From the NCBI GenBank assembly GCA_033816765.1, contig CM066292.1, forward strand, positions 4,898,001-4,962,000: DNA of 64,000 nt. The letters are read 5' to 3'. The first letter of the stretch is position 1. Every line of letters begins with the position of its first letter. Below the pieces are notes generated by a model. It searched no databases and was not told the origin of the DNA. It saw nothing but the letters and a program-made list of their open reading frames with translations. A program made the translations under genes and the position numbers. Below are positions 37,174-47,560 of the stretch, piece after piece. This stretch comes from Nothopassalora personata. Lineage: Eukaryota > Ascomycota > Dothideomycetes > Mycosphaerellales > Mycosphaerellaceae.

Positions 37174-37247
37174 AGCTAGAGTAGGAATCGAACCCACGAC
37201 CTCAAGAGTGTAGACAGCTTGCGCTCTACCAACTAAGCTACCTAGCC
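37174..37247 (-). tRNA. tRNA-like module (tRNA-Lys-like D and T arms, abnormal anticodon loop)
   Basis: The minus strand folds as a cloverleaf. The acceptor GGCTAGG pairs with TCTAGCT (two G-U pairs). The D arm has a consensus A box (TAGCTTAGTTGG). The T arm GTGGG/CCTAC has an exact B box (GGTTCGATTCC). Flanks of the anticodon arm (GCAAG...CTTGAGGTC) match the usual eukaryotic tRNA-Lys, but the loop is 11 nt instead of 7, so it should not decode normally. It lies 3' of pol in copy B, antisense to it, and recurs RIP-mutated in copy C (39794-39866). It may be a tRNA-derived insertion or a pseudogene. Confidence 0.6.
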
Positions 37248-37343
37248 GAACGATGAGAACAGGGACACAACTTACAAATAAATACCCTAACGAGTCTCTA
37301 CCCCTAGGGACTCGCCCTAAGGCTCCGCTCCAGAGAGCGCCGC

Positions 37344-37790
37344 CTAGTCATTCACGGGCATCTCTAGGATATCCGAGAAGGAGACTAGCGAAGGCGACAC
37401 CTCTATCCCCGACGCCCGCTTAAGAGACGCCAGCTCCTCGCGCGCCTCTTCCTCCTCGAGCTCCTCTAACTCCTTAGCGACGGCATCGTCGGTACGACGC
37501 TCAGCTAATCGTAGCTGTTTCCGAAGACGGATCTTGCGCATCTTTAGCCGCACCTCCTCCTCTTCAATCTTCTCAAGCTCCAGCTTGAGCTTATCGCGCG
37601 AATCGCGAAGACGCTCCCACTCCGGACGAGAAAAGCGCACATCCACCACGCAACGAGGACTCTTCTTTCCTTCAGGCACTCTAGCCTTTCGACAACCAGA
37701 ACATGGGGATGGCATCTCGCGGCCCTCGGCTTCGATGCCTAGTGCTTAACGTTCGCGGCGCTCCTGACGTGTTAGCTGCTCGCCGCTCAT
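37344..37790 (-). pseudogene. antisense accessory coiled-coil frame of copy B (nearly intact)
   Basis: From ATG 37790 the frame starts MSGEQLTRQERR and meets one TAA at 37746-37748, a single CAA-to-TAA change of RIP type. From there it is open to 37344. The readable 123-residue part (from ATG 37715) has CSGCRKARVPEGKKSPRC, a CxxC...C cysteine motif, then RFSRPEWERLRDS. A long charged coiled coil follows (KLELEKIEEEEVRLKMRK) and it ends SFSDILEMPVND. This 3' end of copy B is almost free of RIP, unlike pol. It lies tail-to-tail with pol on the opposite strand, as in copies A and C. Function unknown; perhaps nucleic-acid or Gag binding. Confidence 0.7.
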
Positions 37791-37859
37791 AATAAAAGAT
37801 GGGAACTTACAGGAGAAGAAAGAAAACTCGAGGACGAGGTTTAGCAGGAAGGGGGATGG

Positions 37860-38290
37860 TGTTACGGTTCGGATGAAGGACGGTGCAGGACGTGGCATGG
37901 GGAGGAAGAATCAGAAGACAAGAACCAATCGCTAGGAAGAGAAAGGGACCCCACGTCCGGGTCACGTGCACGACCGCGCGCTTAGTGCATAGTCGAACAC
38001 GACCGTAGAAGTAGCGTATAGACGTACACGACCGCACGACCAGGCGACCGGTCGAGTGGACAGACGGACGCCTAACACCGGATAGCATACAAGCCTCCTT
38101 TGTATTTAGGAACGCTAGAAACCCTTATAGTTCTAATACGTTCAACTCATGTTACTATCTTACTAATTGGAATACAACTCTTATTCCTATTATTCATCTT
38201 CGCTTAGCTTGCTTTAGCCTCTCTAAAGAATACCGCTACGTGACTTAACTTATCTCTCCTCTAAGACTAGCCCTAGAACGAGACATAACA
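37860..38290 (+). repeat. 3' LTR of copy B (nearly unmutated)
   Basis: 431 bp, TGTTA...TAACA, same length as the 5' LTR but keeping CpA and TpG at most sites. It is followed by the TSD CTATA. Confidence 0.95.
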
Positions 38291-38560
38291 CTATAGATAG
38301 GATAGTATTCGCTACTATCTATATTCTAATCCTTCGAAGTATTATATTATCGTTCGTTAACGAGTAGAACCCCTATCGTATCCGTCGTTATAACCTAGAA
38401 TCGTATATAAACGGTATACCGGATATCCTATATAACTACCTAGAGTTAAAAGAAGTACGACTATATAGGTATCTACTTAACCCTAAGGACGAGGAGCTTC
38501 GCTAGTAGAAGAAGCGAGTTAATTAGTACGGTACGTTAATCTAGAGTGTCTATAGTAGCG

Positions 38561-38653
38561 AGTCCGTACTTAAGCTATAGCGAGTCTAGCGCTACTATAG
38601 CTACGAGTCCTAGCTTAGCTAAGGAAGGACTTGCTATAGCTTAAGTACGGACT
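38561..38653. repeat. 26-bp inverted repeat with 41-nt loop
   Basis: Arm 1 at 38561-38586 (AGTCCGTACTTAAGCTATAG...) and arm 2 at 38628-38653 are complementary at 25 of 26 positions. It lies near the end of the DDE element and could be a subterminal hairpin. Confidence 0.75.
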
Positions 38654-38736
38654 TACTACTACTACTACTTAACCGAGTCTATAAATCCTATAGCTAATAC
38701 CTTATAGACCTTACTATATACTTACCGCCTCTAACG

Positions 38737-39141
38737 TGTTAGGTTTAGTATAACCTAATAATATTATAAGTTAAGAAGACAAGCTTAATCGGGTTTTGTT
38801 CTCGGGCCGATAGGAAGTTAAGGGAGAGTAATAAAGTAGTAGCTATCTTATCTCGTAAAGACTAAGTAATAGTAAGGTAGAGGTTAGGTTATAGTGTATT
38901 CTAAACAGTAATATTAAATAGTAAGTTAAACGCCTCGAAACTATAAGGGGTTCTTAGCGTTCCTAAATATAAAGGAGATTCGTAGATCTTGGTAATTAGT
39001 CTAATTATTCTAAGCATAAGTAGTCTAATTAGTCTAAGCATAAGCAGTCTAATCGCTCTAAGTCTAAGCGCTTAAGTAGGATAAGTTACATGTTTATCTT
39101 ATCGTTATAATTCTAGGGTCTATAGGAATTATTCCGTAATA
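38737..39141 (-). repeat. 3' LTR of copy C
   Basis: 405 bp, starts TGTTAGG and ends TAATA (TAACA changed by RIP). It aligns end to end with 6080-6483. Confidence 0.93.
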
Positions 39142-39214
39142 CTATCCCCTTCTTAGCCTAGCTTCGTCCCGAAGCTTCTTAAGCTATTATTATTTCTTAT
39201 AGTAATAGTTAACT

Positions 39215-39700
39215 ATGTCTTCTTCCTTCTATAAACGCCGTTAACGACTTACTTAGGATACCGAAGTTTCTAGTATTAAGATAGCTCTATATACGAATTG
39301 TTAGAAGTCTCGATCCTCGGGTGTAGTAGTAAAGTGTATCGTAGGTTCTCGGTCTAGAAAGCGTTCGGCCTATATTCGAAAAGGCTAGAAGGATTACGAT
39401 ATACGTCTTTCTCGTCCGGAGTAGGAACGTCTTCGCGATTTACGCGATAATCTTAAGCTAGAGCTTAAGAGGATCGAAGAGGAGGAGGTGCGGCTAAAGA
39501 TGCGTAAGATCCGTCTTCGGAAATAGCTTCGATTAACTAAGCGTCGTACCAACGATGCCGTCGCTAAGGAGTTAGAGGAGCTCGAGGAGGAAGAGGCGCG
39601 CGAGGAGCTAGCGTCTCTTAAGCGGGCGTCGGGGGTAGAGGTGTCGCCTTCGCTAGTTTCTTTCTCGGATATCCTAGAGATGCCCGTAAACGACTAGGCG
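39215..39700 (+). pseudogene. antisense accessory coiled-coil frame of copy C
   Basis: RIP-decayed homologue of the copy-B frame: same coiled coil (RIEEEEVRLKMRKIRLRK), same acidic block (ELEELEEEEAREELASL) and same C-terminus (SFSDILEMPVND). Several Trp and Gln codons are stops. It begins MSSS as copy A does. It is opposite to pol. Confidence 0.75.
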
Positions 39701-39793
39701 GCGCTTTCTAGAGTAGAGCTTTAGGGCGAGTCCCTAGGGGTAGAGACTTATTAAGGTATTTATTTATAAGTTGTGTCCCTATTCTTATTAATC

Positions 39794-39866
39794 GGCTAGG
39801 TAGCTTAGTAGTAGAGCATAAGCTATCTATACTCTTAAGGTCGTAGGTTCGATTCCTACCCTAGTC
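39794..39866 (+). tRNA. tRNA-like module of copy C (RIP-mutated)
   Basis: Same cloverleaf as 37174-37247. The acceptor GGCTAGG pairs with CCTAGTC, and the B box GGTTCGATTCC is intact. The anticodon stem CAAG/CTTG has become TAAG/CTTA, so RIP changes on both strands kept pairing. The anticodon loop is again too long. It is absent from copy A at the same site (about 600-612). Confidence 0.55.
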
Positions 39867-39879
39867 GCTCGTTAGCCGA

Positions 39880-42800
39880 GAGATTGATTGTCGTTAGTTA
39901 TATCGGCGGACCTATTTTTAGTATTATCGGATCTTTTACTAACAGTTTTGTAGGTTTTGTTTTAGTTCCTAGGTATTTTCTAATTCGTCGTATCTTTTCT
40001 ACTTAATAAGGTATCGCTAACCTTTCTTATCTAGGATTTTTTCGACTTTAAATTCGTTTTCTACTTCTAGCTCGAAATAGAAGCTTTCTTAGTAGGGTGT
40101 TTCGGCGTCTACGGGTTCTAACTTAGAGATATAGAAGACTAGGTGAATTTTTGCGTTAGGTAGTAGCCGTAGACGGTAGTTAACTAGTCCTATAGCTTTA
40201 TCGATAAAAAATAGTCCGACCTTAACGTAATCTAGTTTCTTAGTCTATCTTCTTATTCTTAAGTTTTTTATAAGGAGATAGACCTTATCCCCCTTTTTTA
40301 GTAGAGGTGCCATTTTTCTTATATTCTACCGTTATTAAGACAGTTTTTGTTATACATCTTCGATCGCCTTACGTGTTTCTTTATATACTTCCTTAAGAGT
40401 ATCCGTTATTACGATTACTCTTTCGGCTTATAGGTAAGATCTAGGTGTTCTAAATAGGTTAGGATCTTTACTAAAGTTCGCATAAAATAGTGTCGTTAAA
40501 GTTATCTCTAATTTGTAGTTGTTTAGTGTAATCTGTGCTATTAGTAGTAATAAAACCTAGTTGTCTTATACGTAGTTAATGTAGTATCGTAGGTATTGCT
40601 CGAGTGTTTAATTTATCCTTTTGGTTTGTCCGTCTATCTCCGGATAATATACTGTTAATAGCTTATGTTTAATTCCGATCGTTCCTATAAGCGTCTTCTA
40701 GTAGTTCGATATAAACAGCTTATCTCTATCCGTTATAAACGCTTAAGGGAATCCGTAGTACCGGATAAGTCTATCTAGTACGAGGTATCCGAGCTGCTCT
40801 ACATTATATGTCTCTAATATAGGAATAAAGTATACGTATTTTATAAGTCTATTAACTATAACTAGTATTATGTTATATAGTTGTTTCGTAACTTAGTCTC
40901 TTAACGGTAGGAGTTTCGTAATAAAGTCTATTATAACTTCGTCCTATAGTTTCGTCGGTAGTGTCCTAAACTGTAGGTAACCGTATTTTACATGTCTCGC
41001 AGCCTTATTTCGTTAGTAGTGTACGTATTATTTAATATAGCGTAACACCTTAAGTCATATCTATAGGAATAAGAAGCTACGTTATATTAGGTCTATTGTC
41101 TTTAAAGTTCTAGGGTGTCTATAAGTTAGTCCGTCGTAATGTTGTCGTATATATTCTTCTTCTCGATCCCTTAGTGCCTAGTATTTTCCTTACGATATAG
41201 GGAATTGTTCGTCCTTGTCGCCTAATATCCGTACGATATTATTAAATTCTCTTATATTAGCGCTAAGACTTCCGTCGGGGTTCGTCTTTAGTATTTTATG
41301 TTATACTAGTTCCTTTCCTTCTATATAGTCGCTTCTTTGGCTTAGCGCGTCGGCGCGGCCGTTCTCTTTTCCTAGAGTATATTTAATTTCGAACTTGTAT
41401 TGTCCTAGTAGCTCCGACTAGCGGGCTTGCCTTCGGGTAAGTTCTTTCGTCGTTATAAAGTACGTAAGATTCTTATAGTTAGAAAGAATCGTTAACTTTA
41501 GTAGGCCCTCGACATATACTCTCTAATGTTATATAGTAGTAATAATAGCTAGAAGCTCTTTATTATAGATGTCGTAGTTCTATTCCGCTATAGTTATTTT
41601 CCGGGAATAATAGGCTACTAGGTGTCTCTACCTATCGTGTGTCTATATTAGATATGCGCCTATTACTATATTAGACGCATCGGTCTCGATGTGGACTTCC
41701 TTACTACTATCGAATAGTCGAAGCGTAGGGGCTAAAGCGCATTATTCCTTAAGTTTCTTAAACGCTTTAATCTATTCCTTTCCCTATTTCTAGGTAACGT
41801 CTTTTCTTATAAGCATCGTTATTAGCGCTGTTATCTTTACGTAGTCCTTAATAAATTTCCGGTTATAGTTCGCTAGTCTAAGGAATAATTGTACGTCCTT
41901 AACTGTTTTTAGTTCTAGCTATTCTCTAATTAACTATGTCTTCGTAGGGTCGATTGTTATCCCTATAGTACTAATAATAAAGCCTAAGAATTTAACTTCT
42001 TTCTTATAGAATTCGCATTTCTCGGGTGCTGTCTTAAATCCTAAACGCGTGAGTTGTTCGAATACGTCCTAGACTTGCTTTATGTAATTCTAAAGGGATC
42101 CTTTCGTGTAGACTAATATGTCGTCTATATAAGCAATAACGTATATATCGAGTAGGTCTCTAAGTGTTTTATTAACAAGGTCCTAATAGGATGCAGGTAC
42201 GTTAGTCAATCCTATTAGTATAACTAAGAATTTGTAAAGTCCGTATCTTGTCCTAAAAGCGGTTTTCTATTCTTCTCCTTCTACTATCCGTATAGCGTAG
42301 AAAGTATCTCGTAGGTTAATCTTCGTATACTAGTCTAATCCGGTTAATCCATCTTACGCTTCTTCGATGTTAGGTAGCGGGTATCGGTTCTTAATTATAA
42401 TCTCGTTTAACTTTCTATAGTCTTATACGAGTCGTAACTTCCCGTTTGCTTTTAGAACGAACATATATAGAGTTCCTACACTTAAGGTAGATCTTCTTAT
42501 CTATCCTTTAGCTAGCTTCTCCTTTAGCTATTCTCGTAGGGTCTATAGCTCTTTCTTAGACATTTAATATAGGGGTCCCTATAGAGGCTCTTTCCCTAGC
42601 TAAATGTTTATCTTATAATCCTATAGTTAGTACTTAGATAAGGCATCCTTACCTCTTTCCTCTTTAAAGAGTCGCGACTACTTACGATACTCTTTAGGAA
42701 TACTTAACTCTAAGATGTTAGTATCCTTCGATAGTACGTTACTTCTATTACTACTAGTAACTTTGTAACCCGGCGGCCCTACGCTAGTGTCTATCCCGGT

Positions 42801-43150
42801 CGAAGGTAGTTCTTCTATCCTTCTATTTAGCGTAAGCTATATCCTATATAGCTGTCTCTTTACCTTATCTACTAGCGAACGCTACCGCTACGTAGGCTAA
42901 ATGTCGATAACGTAGTCGCATTCACTAAACGTAAGTACTCCTCTTCTCTAGTCGATTACTAGATTATGCTTTCTTAACTAAGGCATACCTAGTACAATAT
43001 TATAACTAGCTATATTAGTAATATCTAAGGTAATCTCCTTGTAGTACCGTTAGATAGCAAGTAGTAGCGGTATCGTCTCGCGCTCTATACTAGGTAAGGA
43101 TAATCCGTCTACCGCGATTAATTTATAACCCTCTTTCTTCTTATAGGTAG
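39880..43150 (-). pseudogene. pol: decayed pol of copy C
   Basis: Aligns with 620-3895 of copy A throughout. It shows a chromodomain near 40000-40090, integrase near 40350-41200, RNase H near 41450-41800 and RT with YIDD near 42120-42137, and protease towards 43000. Full of RIP stops. Truncated at 43150. Confidence 0.88.
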
Positions 43151-43225
43151 TAATGTCTACTAACTACCCTATGTAGGCCTGTCCAAGTTATGGTAGTATG
43201 GAGCGGTGCTTACGTAAGTAGGGGT

Positions 43226-43251
43226 ATTTACCGGTCCCGGGACCGGGAAAT
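43226..43251. repeat. palindrome P, copy 1
   Basis: 26-nt near-perfect palindrome with core CCGGTCCCGGGACCGG and ATTTA/AAAT arms; one mismatch. The same sequence recurs at 47535 and 51698. It contains no CpA or TpG, so RIP could not mutate it. Confidence 0.9.
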
Positions 43252-43389
43252 TAGGTTACGTAACGAGCAGCGCATTAGCTAGATAAAATAAGAGGAGTAG
43301 CGGACCCTAAACCCCTATGCCCTCTACTCGAGAGGTATGAATTGAATTGTTACCTTAATGCTACGCTTACAATGCTTAGCTACGCTTAT

Positions 43390-43524
43390 ATATCTTAATA
43401 GCTATACTAGGTCCTACTAGCTTACCTAAATGTCTAATTAAACCTAAATGAAATTAGGGTAAGTTAGACCTAAGGGACCCCCCCCTCTAAACCTAAGGTT
43501 AACACAACCCATTAGTCGTTAATA
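43390..43524. repeat. repeat R, inverted copy (left)
   Basis: About 135 bp whose reverse complement recurs at 63105-63259, with a 21-bp duplication in the right copy around ACCTTAGGTTTAG. Shared ends are ATATCTTAATAGCTATACT here and TATTAACGACTAAT in the inverted sense. Confidence 0.8.
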
Positions 43525-44010
43525 TATCCTCCCCCATTACGAACCTGTCCTTAGGTTCTAAAGCAGTAAGCCCGGGTAACATAGGTAGTGCAGTTAGTCG
43601 CTATAAGCTAAGGTAGTCTTATAGTAGTATAGTAGCTTACCCTACCATTTAGCTTAATATACAAGATGTTAGGCAATTCTAGGGCCTGCTAGCAACAGTT
43701 TATGAAGGTCGAAAGGATTTCTTTAATAGAGACCGTAATAGTAACGTCGATAATCCGCGACTCGCGCCCGTCGCACTACGTTATCGTATACTACGAAACT
43801 AGCGAGGGAATAGACAGCTATATTAGCATTAATCGAGCGGGCTAGATAGTCGAATAACGTAAACGCTATTTATAAGACAAGTAAGCGTCAGTACTAGTAA
43901 CCTAATAAATCTAAAGACGAGTCTACCGCGTGACTAGAAAGTAAGTTAAGGGAAGATAAGTAACTATAAGAAACAAGTAAGATCTAAGGACTAGAAGCAC
44001 CTATACCCGA

Positions 44011-44112
44011 AGAATTAGAACTAGAATTAGAACTAGAATTAGAACTAGAATTAGAACTAGAATTAGAACTAGAATTAGAACTAGAATTAGAACTAGAATT
44101 AGAACTAGAATC
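44011..44112. repeat. 12-bp tandem repeat, about 8-9 units
   Basis: Unit AGAATTAGAACT, near perfect. On the minus strand, in the long frame of D1, it encodes a Ser-Ser-Ser-Asn run. Confidence 0.95.
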
Positions 44113-47100
44113 CTATAGGCTATAGCTATAGCCGGAAATCAACTAGAAACTAGGAGCCTATAAACCCGCACTAACTACTTAGTTCTACTCATTCTTATAC
44201 AACTCCTTTGTCTAGACCTACTCGTTGTCGTAGCTAACACTAGTCTTACTAGACGCGTCCCTAAGTAGCTAGTTAGTAAAGTTCCTATAGTAGTTACGGA
44301 AGAAGCTCTTATTACGCCCTTCGCTTATAAAGCACATCTACTCGAGAGTAGTAACTAAGCTAAGCTACTTGTCTATTAATTTCATAGCTCGGACGCGCTA
44401 ATTATGCATCTTCTTATAGAAGAGCTCCGAGTCTAGGCGGACCGTAGTATTAAGCTACCTTCTAGCATTAAGGATGACTTCGTTATCGTTCTAAGACTTT
44501 AAACCCGCTAGGGCATCGGATAGAGGGCTAATGCTACTAAGGTGTACGGCCGTAGGAAAAGGATAGCCGGGTACTAGGCGTCGATACTTAAACCCTACAG
44601 CGCTCTTACTTAGCGTCTTCAAGTTACAATAGAGGTCTATTACCTAGTGTATGCTCTAGCTTCTCTAGAGTTTAAGATAGTTATCGTCGCGGATCTCGAT
44701 AAAGTAAGGGTTAATCTAACGTAGTGTCCTCTTATGTACGGCCTACCTTATTAGAACGCCTATAGTAGTTACCCGCATTTGCCTAGCGCTTAGGTCCTCT
44801 CTAAACTAGCTAATGCTATTCTTACTTAGGTAATTCTAGACCCTAACCGAGAAGAAACGCTTAAATCGGCCGTCTTCTATATAGTCGTTAATCTAGCACT
44901 ACTAGATAAACTCTCTAGCATTCCCTTACTTATGAAAACCGTATAAAAACTCCGGCCTACTAGTGCCCTCTAAGTTAAGAGAGTATAGCATATTGAGCCG
45001 GTTACTAGTCTAGTAGTTTTCAATTTCGAGGTTTAAGTCGACCCTAGCATACTACACTATAATGTTCGCGTCACCCCCCTAATAAGCCCTATTAAAGCTA
45101 AAAATCGTAGGCCTAGGGAAGGAGATAAACCGAGTATAGTGTTAAGGGTATAGCGCTACTTATAAGAGCTATAGCCCGGAGTCTTATCGCATAATCTATT
45201 AGCTTAGAGAATACTATATGTTCTAGTAGACGCCGCCGTTACTAACCTCGTTTAATTCTCGTAGGTACTATCGGTACACGTCGAATTCTTAACTTATTAT
45301 TTCTCTAACCGATTTAACCCGCGGTACTAGTTTAGCGTTATTGTACTAGTATAGCATGTTGCTATTAATGTAGGTACCGGTACTATTAAGATCGGCTTAG
45401 TTAGCTTCATTAATGCCGAATTTGTCGAGGATCTAGTTATAGTTAGTATACGTAACGATGGTACTCGTAGTACCGACCTTACCTCGAATACGGAGGTAGC
45501 TAAGCGGGTTAATAGTCTTCTAACTACGCTTATTAGGGCGAAACCACGACCTATTCTTTACCTTAATAGCTGAAAAACTCTTGCCTTTAAAGAGCTAGTC
45601 TTAGACCTTAAGCGCGCGCTTATATAGGGTATTAGCGGTAATACCGGGATTTGTAACGAAGTAGAGGGCCTTATAGTAGAAATCTCGAACATGCTAATCG
45701 CACATTACAGCGCTAACCTTACTATCCCTCTTAAGAACGTCCGAGACAGCATATTCGAGCATCTTAAGGCCCGCTATCCGGTACTTAGGTAGCTAGTTAA
45801 TGCTTTCTACATTAATCGAGTTTCTAAACTTAATGCTATAGTACCGCTCATTATAGGTGCAGTTAGCGCGCTTAATCCGGAGGGCCTCGTCTTCTTATAG
45901 GATCTAATCCTTAAAGACTAATACATCCCTAATTATAGCCGAAGGTAACATAGTAAGTATCGGATTACTATTCTTAGTTAGGGCCGGAGTAGATCGTAGG
46001 GTGCTAACCGGTGTACCTAGCGGACTACCTTCGCGTATAGGAGCGCCGTCTAGCGTTCGGTTAGGCGAGGATTAAGTAGGCGTAGTTATGCCCTTACCTA
46101 TACTCTCGCCTATACGGAGCTACTTAAGTCGACTCGACTTACGACCTCCTCTCGATAGAACTATAGGCTAGGTAGAGGCTAGTGGAGTTAGCGTAGTACT
46201 CTTTATACGTCCTTTGCCTTTACTACTCGGTAGTAGCTAACGTAGCTAAGGCTATTGCTAGCTAGATAGTCTAGGTTAATCTATGCTATCCTCTAGGGAC
46301 GCGGACTTCTTAGTAATAGTACCCTCTATAAAGTATAGAACGCTATCCTTATAGACGGCTAGGCGGTGTCTTCTAATAGTCTCCCTACTCTTAGCCGACT
46401 ACGGATTAATACTACGTGCTTTAGCCTCCCTATCGCACCGGGTAAGATTACTAGGCTCTAGAATTCGCTTACGATCTATGCCCTTACGGCCAATCCTTAT
46501 ACGCTAGATTAGTACCCTCTAAATTCTACTAACAGCCCTACTATAATCTAGGTACTTATTAATAAAGGCCGTGAACTGGCGGCGCCCGCTGTTAGTACTA
46601 TAAAGCTCGGAGATAACGCGTCGATTAAGAATCTTATTGTCTATCTACTATAGCTAGTAGCGGGTAAGCGTAGCTCGAAGAGTCTTCTCTCGGTTACGAA
46701 TCTCTAAACCGGTCTTACGAATCTTGCCGACGATAGGAAACAAGACATCGAGCTTCTTATTACTAAGGAATTTATCCTAGTAGCTCTTGCCTATACCGCT
46801 CTTAACTTCCTTAAAAAACAGGTTAACCTAGACGGAGCAGTCTTCGAACACCTTCTCGAAGCCCTTATAGAAGTCCTTTAATACCTTAACCCGCTTCTAA
46901 GGATTAAGCTCCCGGAACATAACATTAGCGGCGGACTTCGGTATGTTCGTGTTAGTAAGGATATGCTTAACGTTATCCGGTAGGCGAAGGGACTCGAATA
47001 AGGTCTAAGGTAGGCGGGTAAGCCTAGTAACAGTACTAGTAAGCGCTATGCTCGAGCTAGCCGGGCGTAACGATAGACTAGCTAAAGCTATAATAACTAG

Positions 47101-47534
47101 GATTCGCTAGTAGTAAGATCGTAAGAGCTAGCTATCTCGTAGTGCTACTCTAGAGTATTAGTAAGCTTTAAAAGCTTAGTAGTAGGGTAGGAGCTTTAAA
47201 GAAGGTTAAGGTCGTAAAGAGAGAGAGGCTAAAGAACCGTCTAATGTACATAGTAGTAGTAGATAGATGTGTTAGTAGCTCTAGTAATAGTGTTAGTGTT
47301 TAAAGAAAAAGAGAGGAAGTAGTAGGTAGAGAGCTACGCTTAAGTATGCCTCTTAGCGTATGTCCCTATAACCGTTATAAGGCAGTAGCGCCGAGACCGG
47401 TCTTATAAGTAGTAAGAGTAGTACTATTAAGGTTACACTAAAGGTCCGATAACCCTACATGTAACCGAAAACTAGTACTAGTAACTACCTAGGTGAGCAT
47501 TCGGTAGAGGCATGCTACGCTATTACGTAATCCG

Positions 47535-47560
47535 ATTTACCGGTCCCGGGACCGGTAAAT
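47535..47560. repeat. palindrome P, copy 2 (perfect)
   Basis: Perfect 26-nt palindrome around CCGGTCCCGGGACCGG, at the right end of element D1. Confidence 0.92.

Larger units (their letters stand above)
31277..38290 (+). mobile_element. complete Ty3/gypsy chromovirus, copy B, with target-site duplication
   Basis: Two 431-bp LTRs (31277-31707 and 37860-38290) with TGTTA...TAACA ends, flanked by CTATA on both sides. Inside are gag (about 31800-32700), protease (about 33790-34120), RT with YIDD (about 34907-34935), RNase H, integrase and chromodomain (about 36980-37090). A tRNA-like module (37174-37247, -) and an antisense coiled-coil frame (37344-37790, -) follow. A purine tract (AGGAAGGGGGA, about 37846-37857) precedes the 3' LTR. 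The region up to about 37150 is RIP-mutated, but the last 1.1 kb is nearly clean. Total 7014 bp. Confidence 0.95.
30160..38736 (+). mobile_element. RIP-decayed DDE integrase-core transposon, split by copy B
   Basis: The frame begins near 30196 (MPRPAIDLEPFRINIEL) with a helix-turn-helix resembling fungal integrase-core proteins (YGIRISKRTLRRRL). A DDE-type core follows at about 30860-31276 (EGPNDV.LIDVF, IYAYINVYS, then ADTYLRVREQ). The reading continues across the insertion at 38291 as DRIVFATIYILILRSIILSF then NPYRIRRYNLESYING, matching the usual C-terminal part. The TSD CTATA at 31272-31276 and 38291-38295 proves the split. There are many RIP stops. Terminal repeats were not defined; a 26-bp inverted repeat lies at 38561-38653. 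Confidence 0.7.
38737..43150 (-). mobile_element. RIP-decayed chromovirus, copy C (5' part missing)
   Basis: 3' LTR at 38737-39141, accessory frame at 39215-39700 (+), tRNA-like module at 39794-39866, and pol on the minus strand from about 39880 to 43150. The match to copy A breaks off after ATAGGTAG at about 43150, so gag and the 5' LTR are lost. Its LTR belongs to the copy-A family, but its accessory frame and tRNA-like module belong to the copy-B type. A purine tract follows the LTR on the minus strand (AAGAAGGGGA, about 39144-39153). Confidence 0.92.
43226..47560 (-). mobile_element. unidentified RIP-mutated element D1 with one very long frame
   Basis: One minus-strand frame is readable from about 47060 to about 44000, roughly 1000 codons, with only RIP-type stops (for example NVMFRELNP, KRVKVLKDFYKGFEKVFED, CTYNERYYSIKFRNSINVES, GGDANIIV.YARVDLNLEIE). 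I do not recognise the family and see no RT or known DDE motif. Near its C-terminus is a 12-bp tandem repeat. Both ends carry a CpG-rich palindrome (43226-43251, 47535-47560), with similar inverted TTACGTAAC/TTACGTAAT sequences just inside, as in a DNA transposon. A partial, more heavily mutated copy (D2) is at 61239-63104. Confidence 0.45.
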
